Shown here: positions 53,701 to 63,060 of the stretch, piece by piece
How positions within the stretch are numbered: the stretch's first letter is position 1
Layout of the letters: every line of letters starts with the position of its first letter
Source: Zygnema cylindricum
Lineage: Eukaryota > Streptophyta > Zygnematophyceae > Zygnematales > Zygnemataceae
DNA: 64,000 bases
NCBI GenBank assembly: GCA_037447655.1
Contig: JBBHKE010001664.1
Coordinates: forward strand, 62,001 to 126,000
Reading direction: 5' to 3'
Translations under genes and position numbers: made by a program
Notes under the pieces: generated by a model
Database searches by the model: none
What the model was told of the DNA's origin: nothing
The model's input: the letters and a program-made list of their open reading frames with translations, nothing else

Positions 53701-54913
53701 GGCTAGATTAGTGGCAAAGGGATTTACACAAAAGGAAGGAATTGACTACGAGGAAACCTTTGCCCCGGTGGTCAGATTTCCCTCCGTCCGCATACTTCTC
53801 AGTTTAGCAGCGGCGGAAGACATGGAAGTGCATCAGATGGACATCAAGACAGCCTTTTTGCATGGAGAATTGGAAGAGGAGATCTTCATGCGACAACCCG
53901 AAGGTTTTGTGGAGGAAGGAGAGGAGAGTAAGGTATGCCGGCTGATTAAATCTCTTTATGGTTTGAAACAGGCACCTCGACAATGGAATAAGAAGCTTGA
54001 TGAGTTTCTTACCGGTCTGGGATATATTCGGATCAGCTCAGATCACTCAATCTATGTTTTCGAAGATGAGGAAGGTCTTATATTTATTGCATTTTATGTT
54101 GATGATTTGCTTGTTTTAAGTAAATCAATGAAAAAAATTAACAAACTGAAAACCGATCTTAAGGGGAGATTTGAAATGAAGGATATGGGAGAAGCAAGAT
54201 ATATTTTGGGAATTCAAGTAGAGAGAGACCGAAAAAGGAAAATTATAAGATTGACTCAAAAGGAAGCAATAGGGAACATGCTTGAAAAATTTCAAATGGA
54301 TAAAGCTAATAGTTGTACAACTCCAATGGAGTTAAAGAAGGGAAGTGAGGGGAGTGAGGAAGAAGGAGTCATAGTCTTAGACGAGGTATTATCTCCTGAT
54401 GAACAGAAGTTCATGCAGACTATTCCTTACAGGCAAGTAGTGGGAAGTCTAATCTATTTTATGAATTGTACCCGGCCGGATTTAGCTGCAGTTGTAGGAG
54501 TGCTGAGTAGAAGTTTAAATGCTCCCACTAAGAAGGATTGGGAGGCAGCTAAGAGAGTCCTTAGATACTTGATAGGAACTAGGGATCTATGGTTGCATTT
54601 GGGTGGGGAGAATACTGACATCACCACTTGGAGTGATGCCAGTTATGGTGATGCTCCGATGAGGAGATGCACTTCTGGATATGTATTATATGTGGGTGAT
54701 GGGGCTTGCTGTTGGAGTAGCAAACAGCAAAAGGTTATTGCTCAGTCCACCATGGAGGCTGAGTATATGGCCTCTTGCTCTGCTGTAAAAGAATTGATGT
54801 GGGTCAAGTCTTTGCTTGGTGAGCTTGGTCACCTTAAGAGTGGTGTGCAGAAAATATTTTGTGATAATCAGGCAGCAATCGCTATTTCTGCCAATCCTAA
54901 ACATCATTTTTAA
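50732..54913 (+). CDS. Copia F Gag-Pol polyprotein, 1393 codons, premature stop in RNase H
   Basis: A single frame encodes all functions for a Ty1/copia life cycle. Gag N-terminus (residues 1-60, VMGPP from the primer site), Gag helical domain (about 110-260), zinc knuckle CX2CX4HX4C at 300-313 (CHFCKKPGHYMAEC), aspartic protease DSGA at 387-390, integrase HHCC finger from His519 to the CNGC pair near 555, integrase catalytic Asp584, Asp647 and Glu683 (Asp-X35-Glu spacing as expected), RT from about 960 with YVDD at 1122-1125, and RNase H Asp1302, Glu1342 and Asp1378. The start is chosen because it is the first ATG in the U5-like end and the frame is open throughout. TAA at 54911 replaces a codon after NPKHHF. 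Relatives continue with AKHMDIR, so the last 58 residues, including the final RNase H motif, are lost unless the stop is read through. Typical Copia polyproteins of this kind are about 1300-1450 residues. Confidence 0.95.
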   Translation: MEVSEFQVMGPPSRVSIFNGTGFIYWESMMIGALCEKRFWGIVSGRLGRPSSLGIPPGFGGTRFTRKEDPPSTEETKEGEVVDKGKEKEMTTPIATGSTFMSPIPRNEENDTETWDFNNMAAKHFILRHLTQGLACPHLQVERASDLWMALIEMYRSGTIQQQQLADQKVKEYVYKGGNMLDFCNELATLFMELHSAGKDFSEKEKVNCLLMKLPDEFVNIVYRVQDLPDSRWIWNSVVGMILVQENTIGIRRGGKSGQALATATDSRNRDSRKPVGNYGGREQKKQADEFEPRAPKGLCHFCKKPGHYMAECTKLTELRLKEGQTGGTPRGKKKALVTQVLEAESEDEDDELLLDEELEAKNEVEIPRRQKCAYGGLKGEAGWIIDSGASMHMCKDRHLFTKIRKIPIVEIEYGDGRIVTTTLVGSVDLKVLVEGKASILTFSDVLFIPELNKNLISTSVLDDKGFFTSTREGVFTASFEDDVYFIAEKGSHGMFRLILSNETKKLYYAGVHDIMMWHKRLGHVNLDKLREMKKMGVVEGIQFSESDDISDCNGCAQGKAHRLPFPKSATYKGEKILDLVHTDIWGPAKVPSPGGKRFMMTITDDWSRYSRVYFLKNKSEAEDCFRQYKAWSEKLHETPIKRVRSDNGGEYTSNQFEDFLREDGVQHQKTVPENPEQNGVAERLNRTLSDSARSMLSDKKIGKRFWAEAMNCANYLKNRVLTSAIKDQTPYERWTGRKPDISHLKVFGSQVFSLDTDRSNWKLDPKGKPGYLLGYDEDVKGYRVYDLKREDIILVKHLVVMDEGKSVDPFKYTKSVKIRFESENSDDFELPNYPGFREDDILAGTNQTEKDSAVETPVTTLLEAEDVVEIDSESRDRGEAEFVRKNPREPSIPASDFEGGRRSSKRLQEKQVINKVTKLSHQDEPQTYGEAMTCPERNRWKTAINEEMASIMAADTWELVDCPPNRKPIGCKWVFKLKLNPDNTIEPYKARLVAKGFTQKEGIDYEETFAPVVRFPSVRILLSLAAAEDMEVHQMDIKTAFLHGELEEEIFMRQPEGFVEEGEESKVCRLIKSLYGLKQAPRQWNKKLDEFLTGLGYIRISSDHSIYVFEDEEGLIFIAFYVDDLLVLSKSMKKINKLKTDLKGRFEMKDMGEARYILGIQVERDRKRKIIRLTQKEAIGNMLEKFQMDKANSCTTPMELKKGSEGSEEEGVIVLDEVLSPDEQKFMQTIPYRQVVGSLIYFMNCTRPDLAAVVGVLSRSLNAPTKKDWEAAKRVLRYLIGTRDLWLHLGGENTDITTWSDASYGDAPMRRCTSGYVLYVGDGACCWSSKQQKVIAQSTMEAEYMASCSAVKELMWVKSLLGELGHLKSGVQKIFCDNQAAIAISANPKHHF
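50752..50766 (+). other. Primer-binding site of Copia F
   Basis: GGTTATGGGCCCACC, complementary to nt 26-40 of plant-type initiator tRNA-Met. It lies in frame within gag (codons 7-12) and encodes most of Gln-Val-Met-Gly-Pro-Pro. Confidence 0.8.
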
Positions 54914-55089
54914 GCCAAACACATGGACATCAGACTCAGCTTTGTTAGAGAAAAAGTAGAAAACAAAATAATCAGTTTAGAGTACAAACCAGATAGTGAG
55001 ATGGTAGCAGATATGATGACCAAACCTGTGCCTTCCCCTAAGCTAATTTTTTGCAAGGAGAAGTGTGGTCTGAAATTAAAGATTGACTA
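54914..55089 (+). pseudogene. Untranslated RNase H tail of Copia F
   Basis: In phase after the stop: AKHMDIRLSFVREKVENKII and a tail ending EKCGLKLKID with a TAG at 55087. This matches the tail still attached in Copia-1 (6499-6631), so the stop at 54911 is a point change rather than the natural end. Confidence 0.9.
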
Positions 55090-55090
55090 G

Positions 55091-55103
55091 AAAATAAGGG
55101 GAG
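55091..55103 (+). other. Polypurine tract of Copia F
   Basis: AAAATAAGGGGAG directly before the 3' LTR, identical to that of Copia-1. Confidence 0.85.
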
Positions 55104-56150
55104 TGTAGAAATTAATGGTTTTAAGTATTTTCTAGGTCTAAATAGAAACAAAGAAGTCGAGGCAGTCTACCTCTAACTTCTCTCTCCAACTCTCAAACTT
55201 GTCGCAGTCACTGAGAAATTGGAGAGGAAGCTAGAGCCATGGCTACCTAAGCTATCCTCAGGTTTACGGGAAATTTATATTAGTCTACGGATTAATTACT
55301 AAAAGATATATGCCGGCGGCAGGATTTGATCCTGGTACCTGCCGGCCGACAGCTAGGAGATAGCCGGTAGCCTTAGCCGTTAAGTCTAGAGGTACTGATG
55401 CGTAGTATATAGTACGATAATTATTTATACAGGTACACGTAGGATAATTTATTTAACTATAACTATTTACGGGACACATAGATATGGAATTGTAAAAGTA
55501 CGAATTGCGGTACGGATATGAAATCAATACCGCGCATTGATTTCGGAAGCGAAACAAATACCGCGCATGTATTTATTACGGCTACGATCAAAAACGAGTT
55601 TAATCGGACGGCCGGAAATTGCGCCGAGATCGCGGAAGGAGAATTCGGCGGTTTGTGGGCAGCGCCACATCGGATGACACGTGGCGATGTAACATTGGAG
55701 CGCGGCATCTCCGAGGATTTAAGGAGCGAATCCGGATACTCCACGTGTGGACATTTAGGCCATATCGTACAATATCCGTACATAAAGTACACCGGCAGTT
55801 GTACTTTTACGTACGGAACTGAAATCTGATTGGTTCCGTACATCAGTAGATAGAGTCTGTGAGAGAGATAGGACTTAGAAAAATTAGAAGATAGGACCCT
55901 CTCTCCCAGAGAGCTTCTGTACAAAAGGTCAACTTTGACCCTCCATAACTTACTGCTCAGGGGAGAAAATTCAGAGATTCTTTTTGCTATCAACTCAGGG
56001 GAGTCTTGCCTTCACAGGGGTGAAGGTAGTCAGGGTTTTTGTTTGCCAGGGCGGCAGTTATTTTTGCTAAAACACAAAGGGGTCAAGATTATCCTAGAGG
56101 CTTCTTGGAAGCTGTCCACTCTGAGGACTTATGGAGGTCTCAGAGTTTCA
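55104..56150 (+). mobile_element. 3' LTR of Copia F
   Basis: Same length and ends as the 5' LTR, about 99.5% identical. Its built-in start codon (56131) reads in frame into the E gag fragment beyond the LTR, giving an 89-codon chimeric frame (56131-56400). Confidence 0.95.
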
Positions 56151-56366
56151 CGATACTCAAATGTGGGAGGATGTTAACATGGCTCCCAAGAACTTCATTC
56201 TGAGGCACCTCACTCAAGCTTTGGCCACCCCACATCTTCACATTTACAAGGCTAAGGAGTTGTGGGTGAGTTTGGTGGAGGTTTATATAGCTGGAACTAT
56301 TCAGGAGCTCCAGTTGGTTGACCAAAAGCTAGTGAGTTACACTTACAAAGGAGGAAAGAAGTTAGA

Positions 56367-57906
56367 TTCCGGAATCTCGGCGATGATACGCGCCGCCTGA
56401 TCCAAAGTAGCTTTCAGTATTAGCTGTCCAAACAAATGTCCGGTTCATTTGTTTCGTGTGAGACGTGTCGAACAGTATATTTAAGGAATCTCTATGCATT
56501 CTATCTGTAATTGAGTTATTCGGACTAGATCCTCTAAACAAAGTTGAAATAAATATCACACCCCACGTAGTGTAACGGACTTATATGACAGACTGGTTAG
56601 ATGCAATTCTGTGTCCTCCATTAGACTACAGAATACAGGAAGCCTCTAGATAGTATTTAACTAACCCAATTTAAGCCACGACCACTGCTGCCCAAGGAGG
56701 CAAACTGACAATTTGACTGCACCTTTGTGGAGCCTGGACTCCCCTGAGTCCGTAGCAAAAAGAATCACTGAAAACGGCCAACCAGGCGATAAGTTATGAG
56801 GCAGTAAAAATGCCAATTTGTACAAACTCTCAAAGGGAGAGGTGGCTACCTACCAAAATTTTCTAAGTCCTGATTCTCTCTAATAACTCCTATCTTTTGA
56901 AGTACGGACCAATCAGATTACTGTATCGTACAAAAAAAGTACTACTGTCGATGTACCTTTTGTACGGCCTATGTACGACAAGGCTATTAAGTGGACGCGT
57001 GTCTGCTTTTCACTCGTCCGTACGTTCCTCGGAATTCCTATGACCGAATGTCATCTCTCCACGTGGCTCTAGGTCACGCCACGTCACAAAACGCCAAAGT
57101 GACCACTCCAGGATTTCGGCGATGATGTGCGCCGTTGGATTATGCGAAACGCAATCTTAGCCGTAATAAATACTTGCGCGACATTTGTTCAGATGTCGAA
57201 ATAAAATGCGTGGTATCCGTTTTGAATTAACGTCGTGCGACGTACCTTATAAAACTGAATCTATGTACGCCGTATACAGTTCTAGTTAAATGAATTTTAT
57301 CCACTCGAACTAAATATATATATCTATCACATACCATAGCACTTAGCATTGGTCCTAGTCTATTTGGATAAAGCTGACCGTTATCGGTTAACTTGACGAA
57401 CCACAGGTACCCGGATCAAATCTCTGGTCCGGCTTGTATATTTTTAGTAACCTACTAAAAATAGCTGTCTGTTGAACTAAGGCAGCCATGGATCAACCTC
57501 TCTCTCTTACCTTCAGTGACTACAACAAGTATGGGAGCTAGAGAGCGGAGGTGGAGGCAGGCTGTCCGTCCTTTTTCTTTTCCTTTTATAAAAACATATT
57601 TAAACCTAGAAAATACTCTAGAAATCTATAAATTTCAACATTAGAGTTGACGGCTACGCCTCGCTCTGCCACTCGGAGGTTTGAGTCTAGCCGGACTCAA
57701 CCTTTTGTTGAGTGTGACTTATGCCACTCTTTAGTCTTGCCTGTGGAGCTAAGGCAGCCATGGCCCAACCACCCTCTTTATCCTTCAATGACTACAACAA
57801 GTATGGTGGTTAGAGAGAGGAGGTAGAGGCAGGTTGTCCGCCTTTTTTTTTTTTTTTTTTACTGATCTGTTTAGACCTAGAAAATACCCTATAAATCTAG
57901 TAATTT
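56367..57906 (-). mobile_element. Outer reversed LTR of the half-tRNA family, split by a solo LTR
   Basis: The pieces 56367-56601 and 57641-57906 join across a TTAGA duplication into one LTR in minus orientation. Its start (minus strand) is near 57906 (CTTGAAATTACTAG), it carries the tRNA-like block at the junction (56585-56601 plus 57641-57710), and it is cut at 'ttccggaatctcggcgatg', so the G-box, TATA and U5 parts are missing. It abuts the broken E gag. Confidence 0.7.
56602..57640 (-). mobile_element. Solo LTR, 1039 bp, 5-bp target duplication TTAGA
   Basis: Ends TGCAATTCTG...AATTTCAACA, flanked by TTAGA on both sides (56597-56601, 57641-57645). On the minus strand it matches the E LTR, including 'actatctag.ggcttcctgta' near the end. 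It contains CCACGTGG (57060-57067) and a tRNA-like block (57365-57450). Confidence 0.85.
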
Positions 57907-57985
57907 CAAGAGCGATGTTTGATGGATGTCCATCCTGCCGGAAATCGGAATCTTCGTCGCTAGACAAAATCTTGGTAGTATTTAG

Positions 57986-59502
57986 TAGTGTTGGGTATCG
58001 AGGACCATTTGTCGATATTCGATATGTATCGATTTTCAAGTACCTGCTAATCGATATATCGTTTCGATAAATTGAAATCAAAATAGCGTGATATACTGCC
58101 AATATATCGCCGATATATTTCCTTTATATCGTATCGCCAATATATCGAAGCATAAAAAAAAGAAAAAATAAATCACAGATCATCAAAGTTTCGTCCCTTT
58201 AGACAAAATGACCGTAAAATCTTTGCCGAGAAGAAATAATTGTTTTTCAATGAAAGTTAGTAGAGTGAAGGAGATCTTTGAGGTACATTGACGCGGTATG
58301 CTTGTGAAATACACGTACGTAATTCGCAAGTACGGATTTCCATACGAAAATGATCAGTTTTCAAATTTTTGACGATTTTATAGATTTAAAGGTATGGTTA
58401 CATCAGAAGGTCTTTGTAATAGTACGGACAACAAAATTTCTGTATTACAAAATCCAAGGTAACATCGCGTAACGTGTGTAAATAAATTTTTACATACATG
58501 TTCTGATTTGAGTGGTTCCACGTAAGTCGGCGATCAAATCTTTAAAATCGTCAAAGATTAGGAAACCGACCATTTTCGTATGGAAATCCGTACTTGCGTA
58601 TTACGTACGTGTACTTCGCAAGTGTACCGCGTCAATGTACCTCAAAGATCTCCTTCACTTTGCTGACTTTCAAGAAAAATCCGTATTTTTTTCGGCAAAG
58701 ATTTTACGGTCACCTTGTCTGAAGGCACGTGACTCTGGGGGAGTGTGAAAATTTTCATTTTTCATCAATGCCCGTGTCTATTGTCCAGGTGTAGTGAATT
58801 GATTGGTTCTGTATTGGTGAACCCACCTTCGCGAGGTGGGTTCACCAATACAGAGGCGTATGGAGTGATTGCTTGGCAAATGAAGACCAAAATGTAATCG
58901 GACGGTCGGCGTCTTCTCCTGGATACTTGGAGAATCGTAATCTTATTTTCTGTAATATTGTTTTCAAGAAACTCATGAAAATATAGTACGCCATGGTACA
59001 GGCAAGTACGAAAATTCTGTATTAAACCTCACTTTTCGTTTGATGTAACCATACCCTTGATCGTCAACTTACAAGGAACCACTTAAATGAAAACACGTAC
59101 GTAAAAACTTGATTACAGACGTTACCCGATGTAACCGAGGCCTCTGTAATACATAAATTTTGTTTTCGGTAATATTACAAAGACCACCTAATGTAACCAT
59201 ACCCCAAATAAGTGATTATATGAATTACATAATTAGTATTTTTTCGTCAGTTACATTTTGCGGCGTCTACCTTTAAGTCACGGAACAAAAATCACGTCGT
59301 ATGTGGCGTATCAGACAATATGTTATTTTCGCTAAAACAACATATTATATAAAACTAAAAAATATTATATTTAAAAAATACTATATATCGCGATGATTTA
59401 TGTTGGTCTCGGTACGATATATCGAGGATTCTTCTCGATTGATATTCGATATATCGTATATCGAATTTATCGCGATATGAAGTTACCCAATACCCAACAC
59501 TA
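57986..59502 (-). mobile_element. hAT MITE copy 3, rearranged, 1517 bp
   Basis: Ends TAGTGTTGGGTATCG and (inverted) TAGTGTTGGGTATTG. Both outer parts match copies 1 and 2, but the middle contains an extra inverted stretch: 58265-58395 and 58550-58720 are inverted copies of each other. There is also about 300 bp of unrelated DNA, including a perfect hairpin. Flanks share only TTTAG directly, so the 8-bp duplication is not clear. Confidence 0.8.
58809..58853. repeat. Perfect 20-bp inverted repeat with 5-base loop
   Basis: Left arm CTGTATTGGTGAACCCACCT, loop TCGCG, right arm its exact reverse complement. It has no T-run after it to suggest a terminator, and it lies inside the rearranged hAT element. 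Confidence 0.95.
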
Positions 59503-59739
59503 TTTAGTTATTTACTGTATTTATAACTTAGGCTGACATATGACGTCAGTTGTAGATATTGCTTCAAGTCCCCTGGGGCATAGTTCAAAAGTAGGTGTTT
59601 TTTGGTAGGCCTTTTGTAGGCCGCCTTTAGCATAAGTTGTGTTACAGGCTTTCCATGTGATCTTCTTAGATCGCTACTTTCATCAGCGACTATCCGATCG
59701 TCCGAATCTGACGGTTTTAACTAAGAGTCGCTCAAAACT

Positions 59740-60905
59740 GTCGTGCATGGCAGGGCTACGGTGAATGACATGCATTAAACCTAGCTTGAATCGCCGATAA
59801 TCACCAGAATGTAGTCAACAATCATATATGTACAATATTTGCGACAACAACCAGCATGCAAAGCATATATACTGCAAGAATCAATAAATGAATCCGACAG
59901 AAAAACAAATATGCCAAACACATGAACTGGAAAAAAACAAAAGATAAGCAAGGTTGGGTAGTAAGGTTGGAACCCTATATTTGCGACAGTAGCCACTAGG
60001 CCCTGAAGTCCTTCATATTCCCTACAAGAGTCCAACCAACAGAAGATAACTCTCCTCCAACCAGACGAAGAAACCGAGATAGCCGGTGTTCTCCGTGATT
60101 AGACTTAAAGAAAAGCTGACCGTAAGGTAAGCGTTCTGACAACAAAAAACCACTAAACCCACACAACAGAATTCATACACCTCAGCAAGAAGACAACAGT
60201 CTGGAGGGAAACCTTGCAGCGGCTTGCGATAGATTGGTATGACTTGATAAGGAGAAGATCAAGAGCTATGAGACAGTTACTAGCATGAACTATGGTCCGG
60301 AAATAAAAAAACCCTAACTCAAAACTAGTCTGTGACTAATATTAAGGTGAAAAACCCTAAGTATCACAAGTTCGACAAATCCCGAGAAAAAGCTTGTCAG
60401 AAACGACAACTTCACAATGTTGGATTCCCGTGTTAAATTTGCAAATGGTTCTAACTTGTCGTTTGGCATTTATCCTATGCTTCGTGCTAACCGTACAACT
60501 ACACTAATTCCTGTATGTCTCTGAGCGTGCAGGTTTCCATACTCAAGCGCTGGCAATTTCTAGAGACGACCGCTACATGGCCGCCTCTGGATGCCTTACA
60601 TCTACACCTCGAGGATAAAAACCCTCCCTACGCTAAGCAAAATAAATGCATGAACCTCCGAGGGTCCACGACTTCGACATTTGTCAAGTTCGGAGCCGTT
60701 GAGTTCAAGGCATCCAATACAGTACCGCATTCCTGTTCCATGTGGGTTCCGTATAGTGTTCACTCTGTACCGTACACAGGTACATAATCCGGTCCTTTTC
60801 CTGTTCGGATTTCGTGTTGTACGCTCCCGTACAAACCTGTTACGTCACCAAGACATAATTAGTATGGGCCGGTTCAATTATACCCGCCGACATTTTACTG
60901 CATGA
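59740..60905. other. Unidentified 1166-bp insert in U2
   Basis: Comparison with uninterrupted U1 shows an extra 1166 bp flanked by CAAAACT on both sides (59733-59739, 60906-60912). Ends GTCGTGCATGG and, inverted, TCATGCAGTAAAATG share little more than TGCA. Frames within (84, 90 and 74 codons) have no motif. It could be a captured gene fragment or an unknown non-autonomous element. Confidence 0.5.
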
Positions 60906-61024
60906 CAAAACTCGCAGAAAAAGATTTTTTTGTCCGATTTTTTTTTCAAATTTAGACATGGCGTTTCATTCTCTATCGATCCATGTGCAACTCAACCCTG
61001 TTACTATTTTATTTCATTTTGCGG

Positions 61025-61115
61025 CCAATACAATATGGTTCTTAAGGCCATATTAAATACAATATGGGTCTTAAGGCCATATTAAATACAATATGGGTCT
61101 TAAGGCCATATTGTA
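61025..61115 (+). repeat. 36-bp tandem repeat, three units, in U2
   Basis: AATACAATATGG(G)TCTTAAGG followed by CCATATTA occurs three times. Each unit is itself palindromic (ATATGG...CCATAT). Confidence 0.85.
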
Positions 61116-61171
61116 TGTTTTGCATACAATAGGCATATTGTATGGGCGTACGGTCACCTACTTTTGAACTA

Positions 61172-61718
61172 TGCCTTGGGCCCTTTTAAACGGAAAATTT
61201 CATTTTTTCGAAAGGCGTCTTTGAATTTTGCGCTTCGCATGTTTCCGAAGGGCGCCGGTCGCAGCCTGCCGACGCTGTTCATGCTTTGGCGCTCACAAAA
61301 CGACAAAAATTTAGGTTTCTAAATTCTGCTGGTGCTCGCTGGCGGTGAGTTGTGCATATATGTACGGAAATGGTGTTGAAAGTCAAAGGTACAGGTGCTT
61401 TCTGTATTTTCGTACAGTTAGCGAAACGGCGTCCTCAGATGTTCCCGCAAAACTTACGGTGCTTGTGACGGCGCTGAAAGGCCTCGAGCTGCGATACTCC
61501 TAAGACCCAAAGTGAATCCCGGAAACAGCTTGCGGTGATGCCAAGTGGCAGGACGCGGCTGCGTCGAATCTTAAGGATTCTGTACGTCGGCTCACAGGTA
61601 ATGGGTGAATAATGACGACTGGAAGGCCATTTGTCAAGCGTCAACGCCGATTTAACAGTTTACATGAACAGCCATATGTCTGTGAACCGTAACTGTGACA
61701 CTCTAATTTATAAAGCTT
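61172..61718. other. Spacer, nothing recognised
   Basis: No gene. Moderately GC-rich with GTAC words. Confidence 0.35.
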
Positions 61719-61938
61719 AGGAGACGGTTCTTATTATTAGTGTTTATAATTTTTCACCACTTAAATATACCTTTTCTCCGTACACACCTGTCCGAATTTT
61801 GCATGGAGACGGCCAATCAGAAGGTGAGAATCTTGGCTTTCAATCGCAACCGTCAAGTCTATAACCCGACATGTGTGTACGGATAAAAGATGTTATGAGT
61901 GGCGAAAAAAACATTAACCATAATAGCGATACACGGTG
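61719..61938. mobile_element. TA-flanked MITE (short class), about 220 bp, left end eroded
   Basis: Right end ATAGCGATACACGGTG followed by TA. Interior 'ctccgtacacacctgtccga', 'gacggccaatcagaag' and 'tcaatcgcaaccgtca' as in 15021-15238. The left terminal repeat is diverged. Confidence 0.65.
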
Positions 61939-62284
61939 TATTACGTCACAGGAAATAATGAAGGAGAGAGAGGAAGGTGAGTGGTACAATATGCACCCTA
62001 ACAAATGCCCGGGGCTATTATCGTCAGAGGTCACAAAAGTCAAAATTTCAGATGCCAGAATCTGACATTTTTTATTTTTTTCAGAATCCAAACACCCGAA
62101 ATCCGGCCGGGTTATGTCACGATCCTAAATTGTTTCCCGCTACCCGATACTCGTTTACGTAAGAAAAAAGTTAACCGAAACTGGATTTCTAGCGATTACC
62201 CTTACCCGCTAGAACTCGAATAGGTACAAAATTACACTACTCATCGTTATCAGCGTTAAAGATTTATTAGGGTGCTTCTCGATG

Positions 62285-63060
62285 TAATTGTAACTTAGAG
62301 AAAAAACTTTGCATTTAGCGCAGATCCGGCGGACCCGGATTTTAGGTGTCCCTATGTGTAACAACGAAATTGTTACTTAAGGGTGTGACAATTGTATACG
62401 TCGACAATGCCCGTGACGGTTGTCAACGTCTACAATATGTGATGACACATGTTATTTTTTGTAACTGCTTGTGACATCGCATGCGTTTTCGTGCATTGTA
62501 GACGTACCGCCTACCAACCTGTGCCCTTTCACGGTTGAAGAAGAAACACTTTGCCTTTGCTTCTCCTGTCAGCTTGACGTGAAATGGCATCGAAATCTTA
62601 AGACCCCTGGCGAAATAAAATCCGTACCAGGCGCAAATGGACAAACCAAAAAAATTGTGTACTTTGCCTCGTTGTACCTAAACGCAAACGGACAAAACAT
62701 AACGAATAGTGTACCTTTCGCCGTCGCTTGAGATCGTTTGAAACTTTGAATTTTTTTTTACACATGCTAATTCGTGTTCCTATCTATTTTTCGAAAATAC
62801 GTTGTTTTAAAACACATCGTCCCTGTGTTTTAAAGAAAAGTTTGAAGATGACGTTTTTTGGCGTGGCCGTGGGTCGAAGAACACAAGACGACAACATGTA
62901 GTGTATCTTAAATTCGGTGATGACGCAAAATGTACTTCTCATTTTTTCTACTTTTTTGTACGGTTGAAACTTTCGCAGTACGGCTCTAATTTTTACAAGA
63001 AAACAACAGAAAAAAACCCTTACTTTGGCACATGCTGACGCACCCATGTTTTTAATGCGA
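62285..63060 (+). repeat. R3: copy of repeat family R
   Basis: Colinear with R2 along its whole length. Blocks include 'ggcggacccggattttaggtgtccc', 'aaacaca..gtgttttaaag' and 'gacgcaaaatgtac'. Frames inside do not correspond to those of R2. Confidence 0.7.

Larger units (their letters stand above)
49705..56150 (+). mobile_element. Copia F: structurally complete, recently inserted Ty1/copia element, 6446 bp
   Basis: Two 1047-bp LTRs (49705-50751, 55104-56150), half-tRNA primer site, one long gag-pol frame, a purine tract and a perfect target duplication CGATA (49700-49704 and 56151-56155). The LTRs differ at about five positions by eye (for example near 49754, 50051, 50100, 50162 and 50569), so insertion is recent. 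It sits inside the gag of element E. The only visible coding defect is the stop at 54911. Confidence 0.95.
48342..56366 (+). pseudogene. Element E gag, split by S3 and F, 3'-truncated
   Basis: Three pieces in one phase: 48342-48619 (start codon in the LTR, QVMGPPSKVP, GALCEKRYWGIV, PLGFGGVRF), 49652-49704 (a Pro/Thr-rich linker), and 56156-56366 (NFILRHLTQALATPHLHIY to SYTYKGGKKLD). The two insertions each duplicated 5 bp, so the ancestral frame was uninterrupted at both sites. After 56366 E is lost and a reversed LTR fragment begins, so no zinc knuckle or pol of E remains. Confidence 0.85.
59581..61171 (-). mobile_element. U2: MULE-like element with a 1.17-kb insert
   Basis: Both termini read TAGTTCAAAAGTAGGTG in inverted orientation. 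The outer parts (59581-59739, 60906-61171) are the reverse complement of U1. Flanks CCCCTGGGGC and GCCTTGGGCC are similar, consistent with an eroded 10-bp duplication. No transposase frame. Confidence 0.75.

Noticed and set aside
58809-58853. Rho-independent terminator
   Set aside because: The hairpin has no following T-run, and the sequence is eukaryotic transposon DNA.
57981-59507. 8-bp target duplication for hAT copy 3
   Set aside because: Only TTTAG (5 bp) matches directly next to the element ends. The longer match needs a shift, so I do not claim a full duplication.
59781-60035. Small secreted-like protein ORF (84 codons, minus)
   Set aside because: Single short frame within the unidentified insert, with no conserved partner or gene signals.
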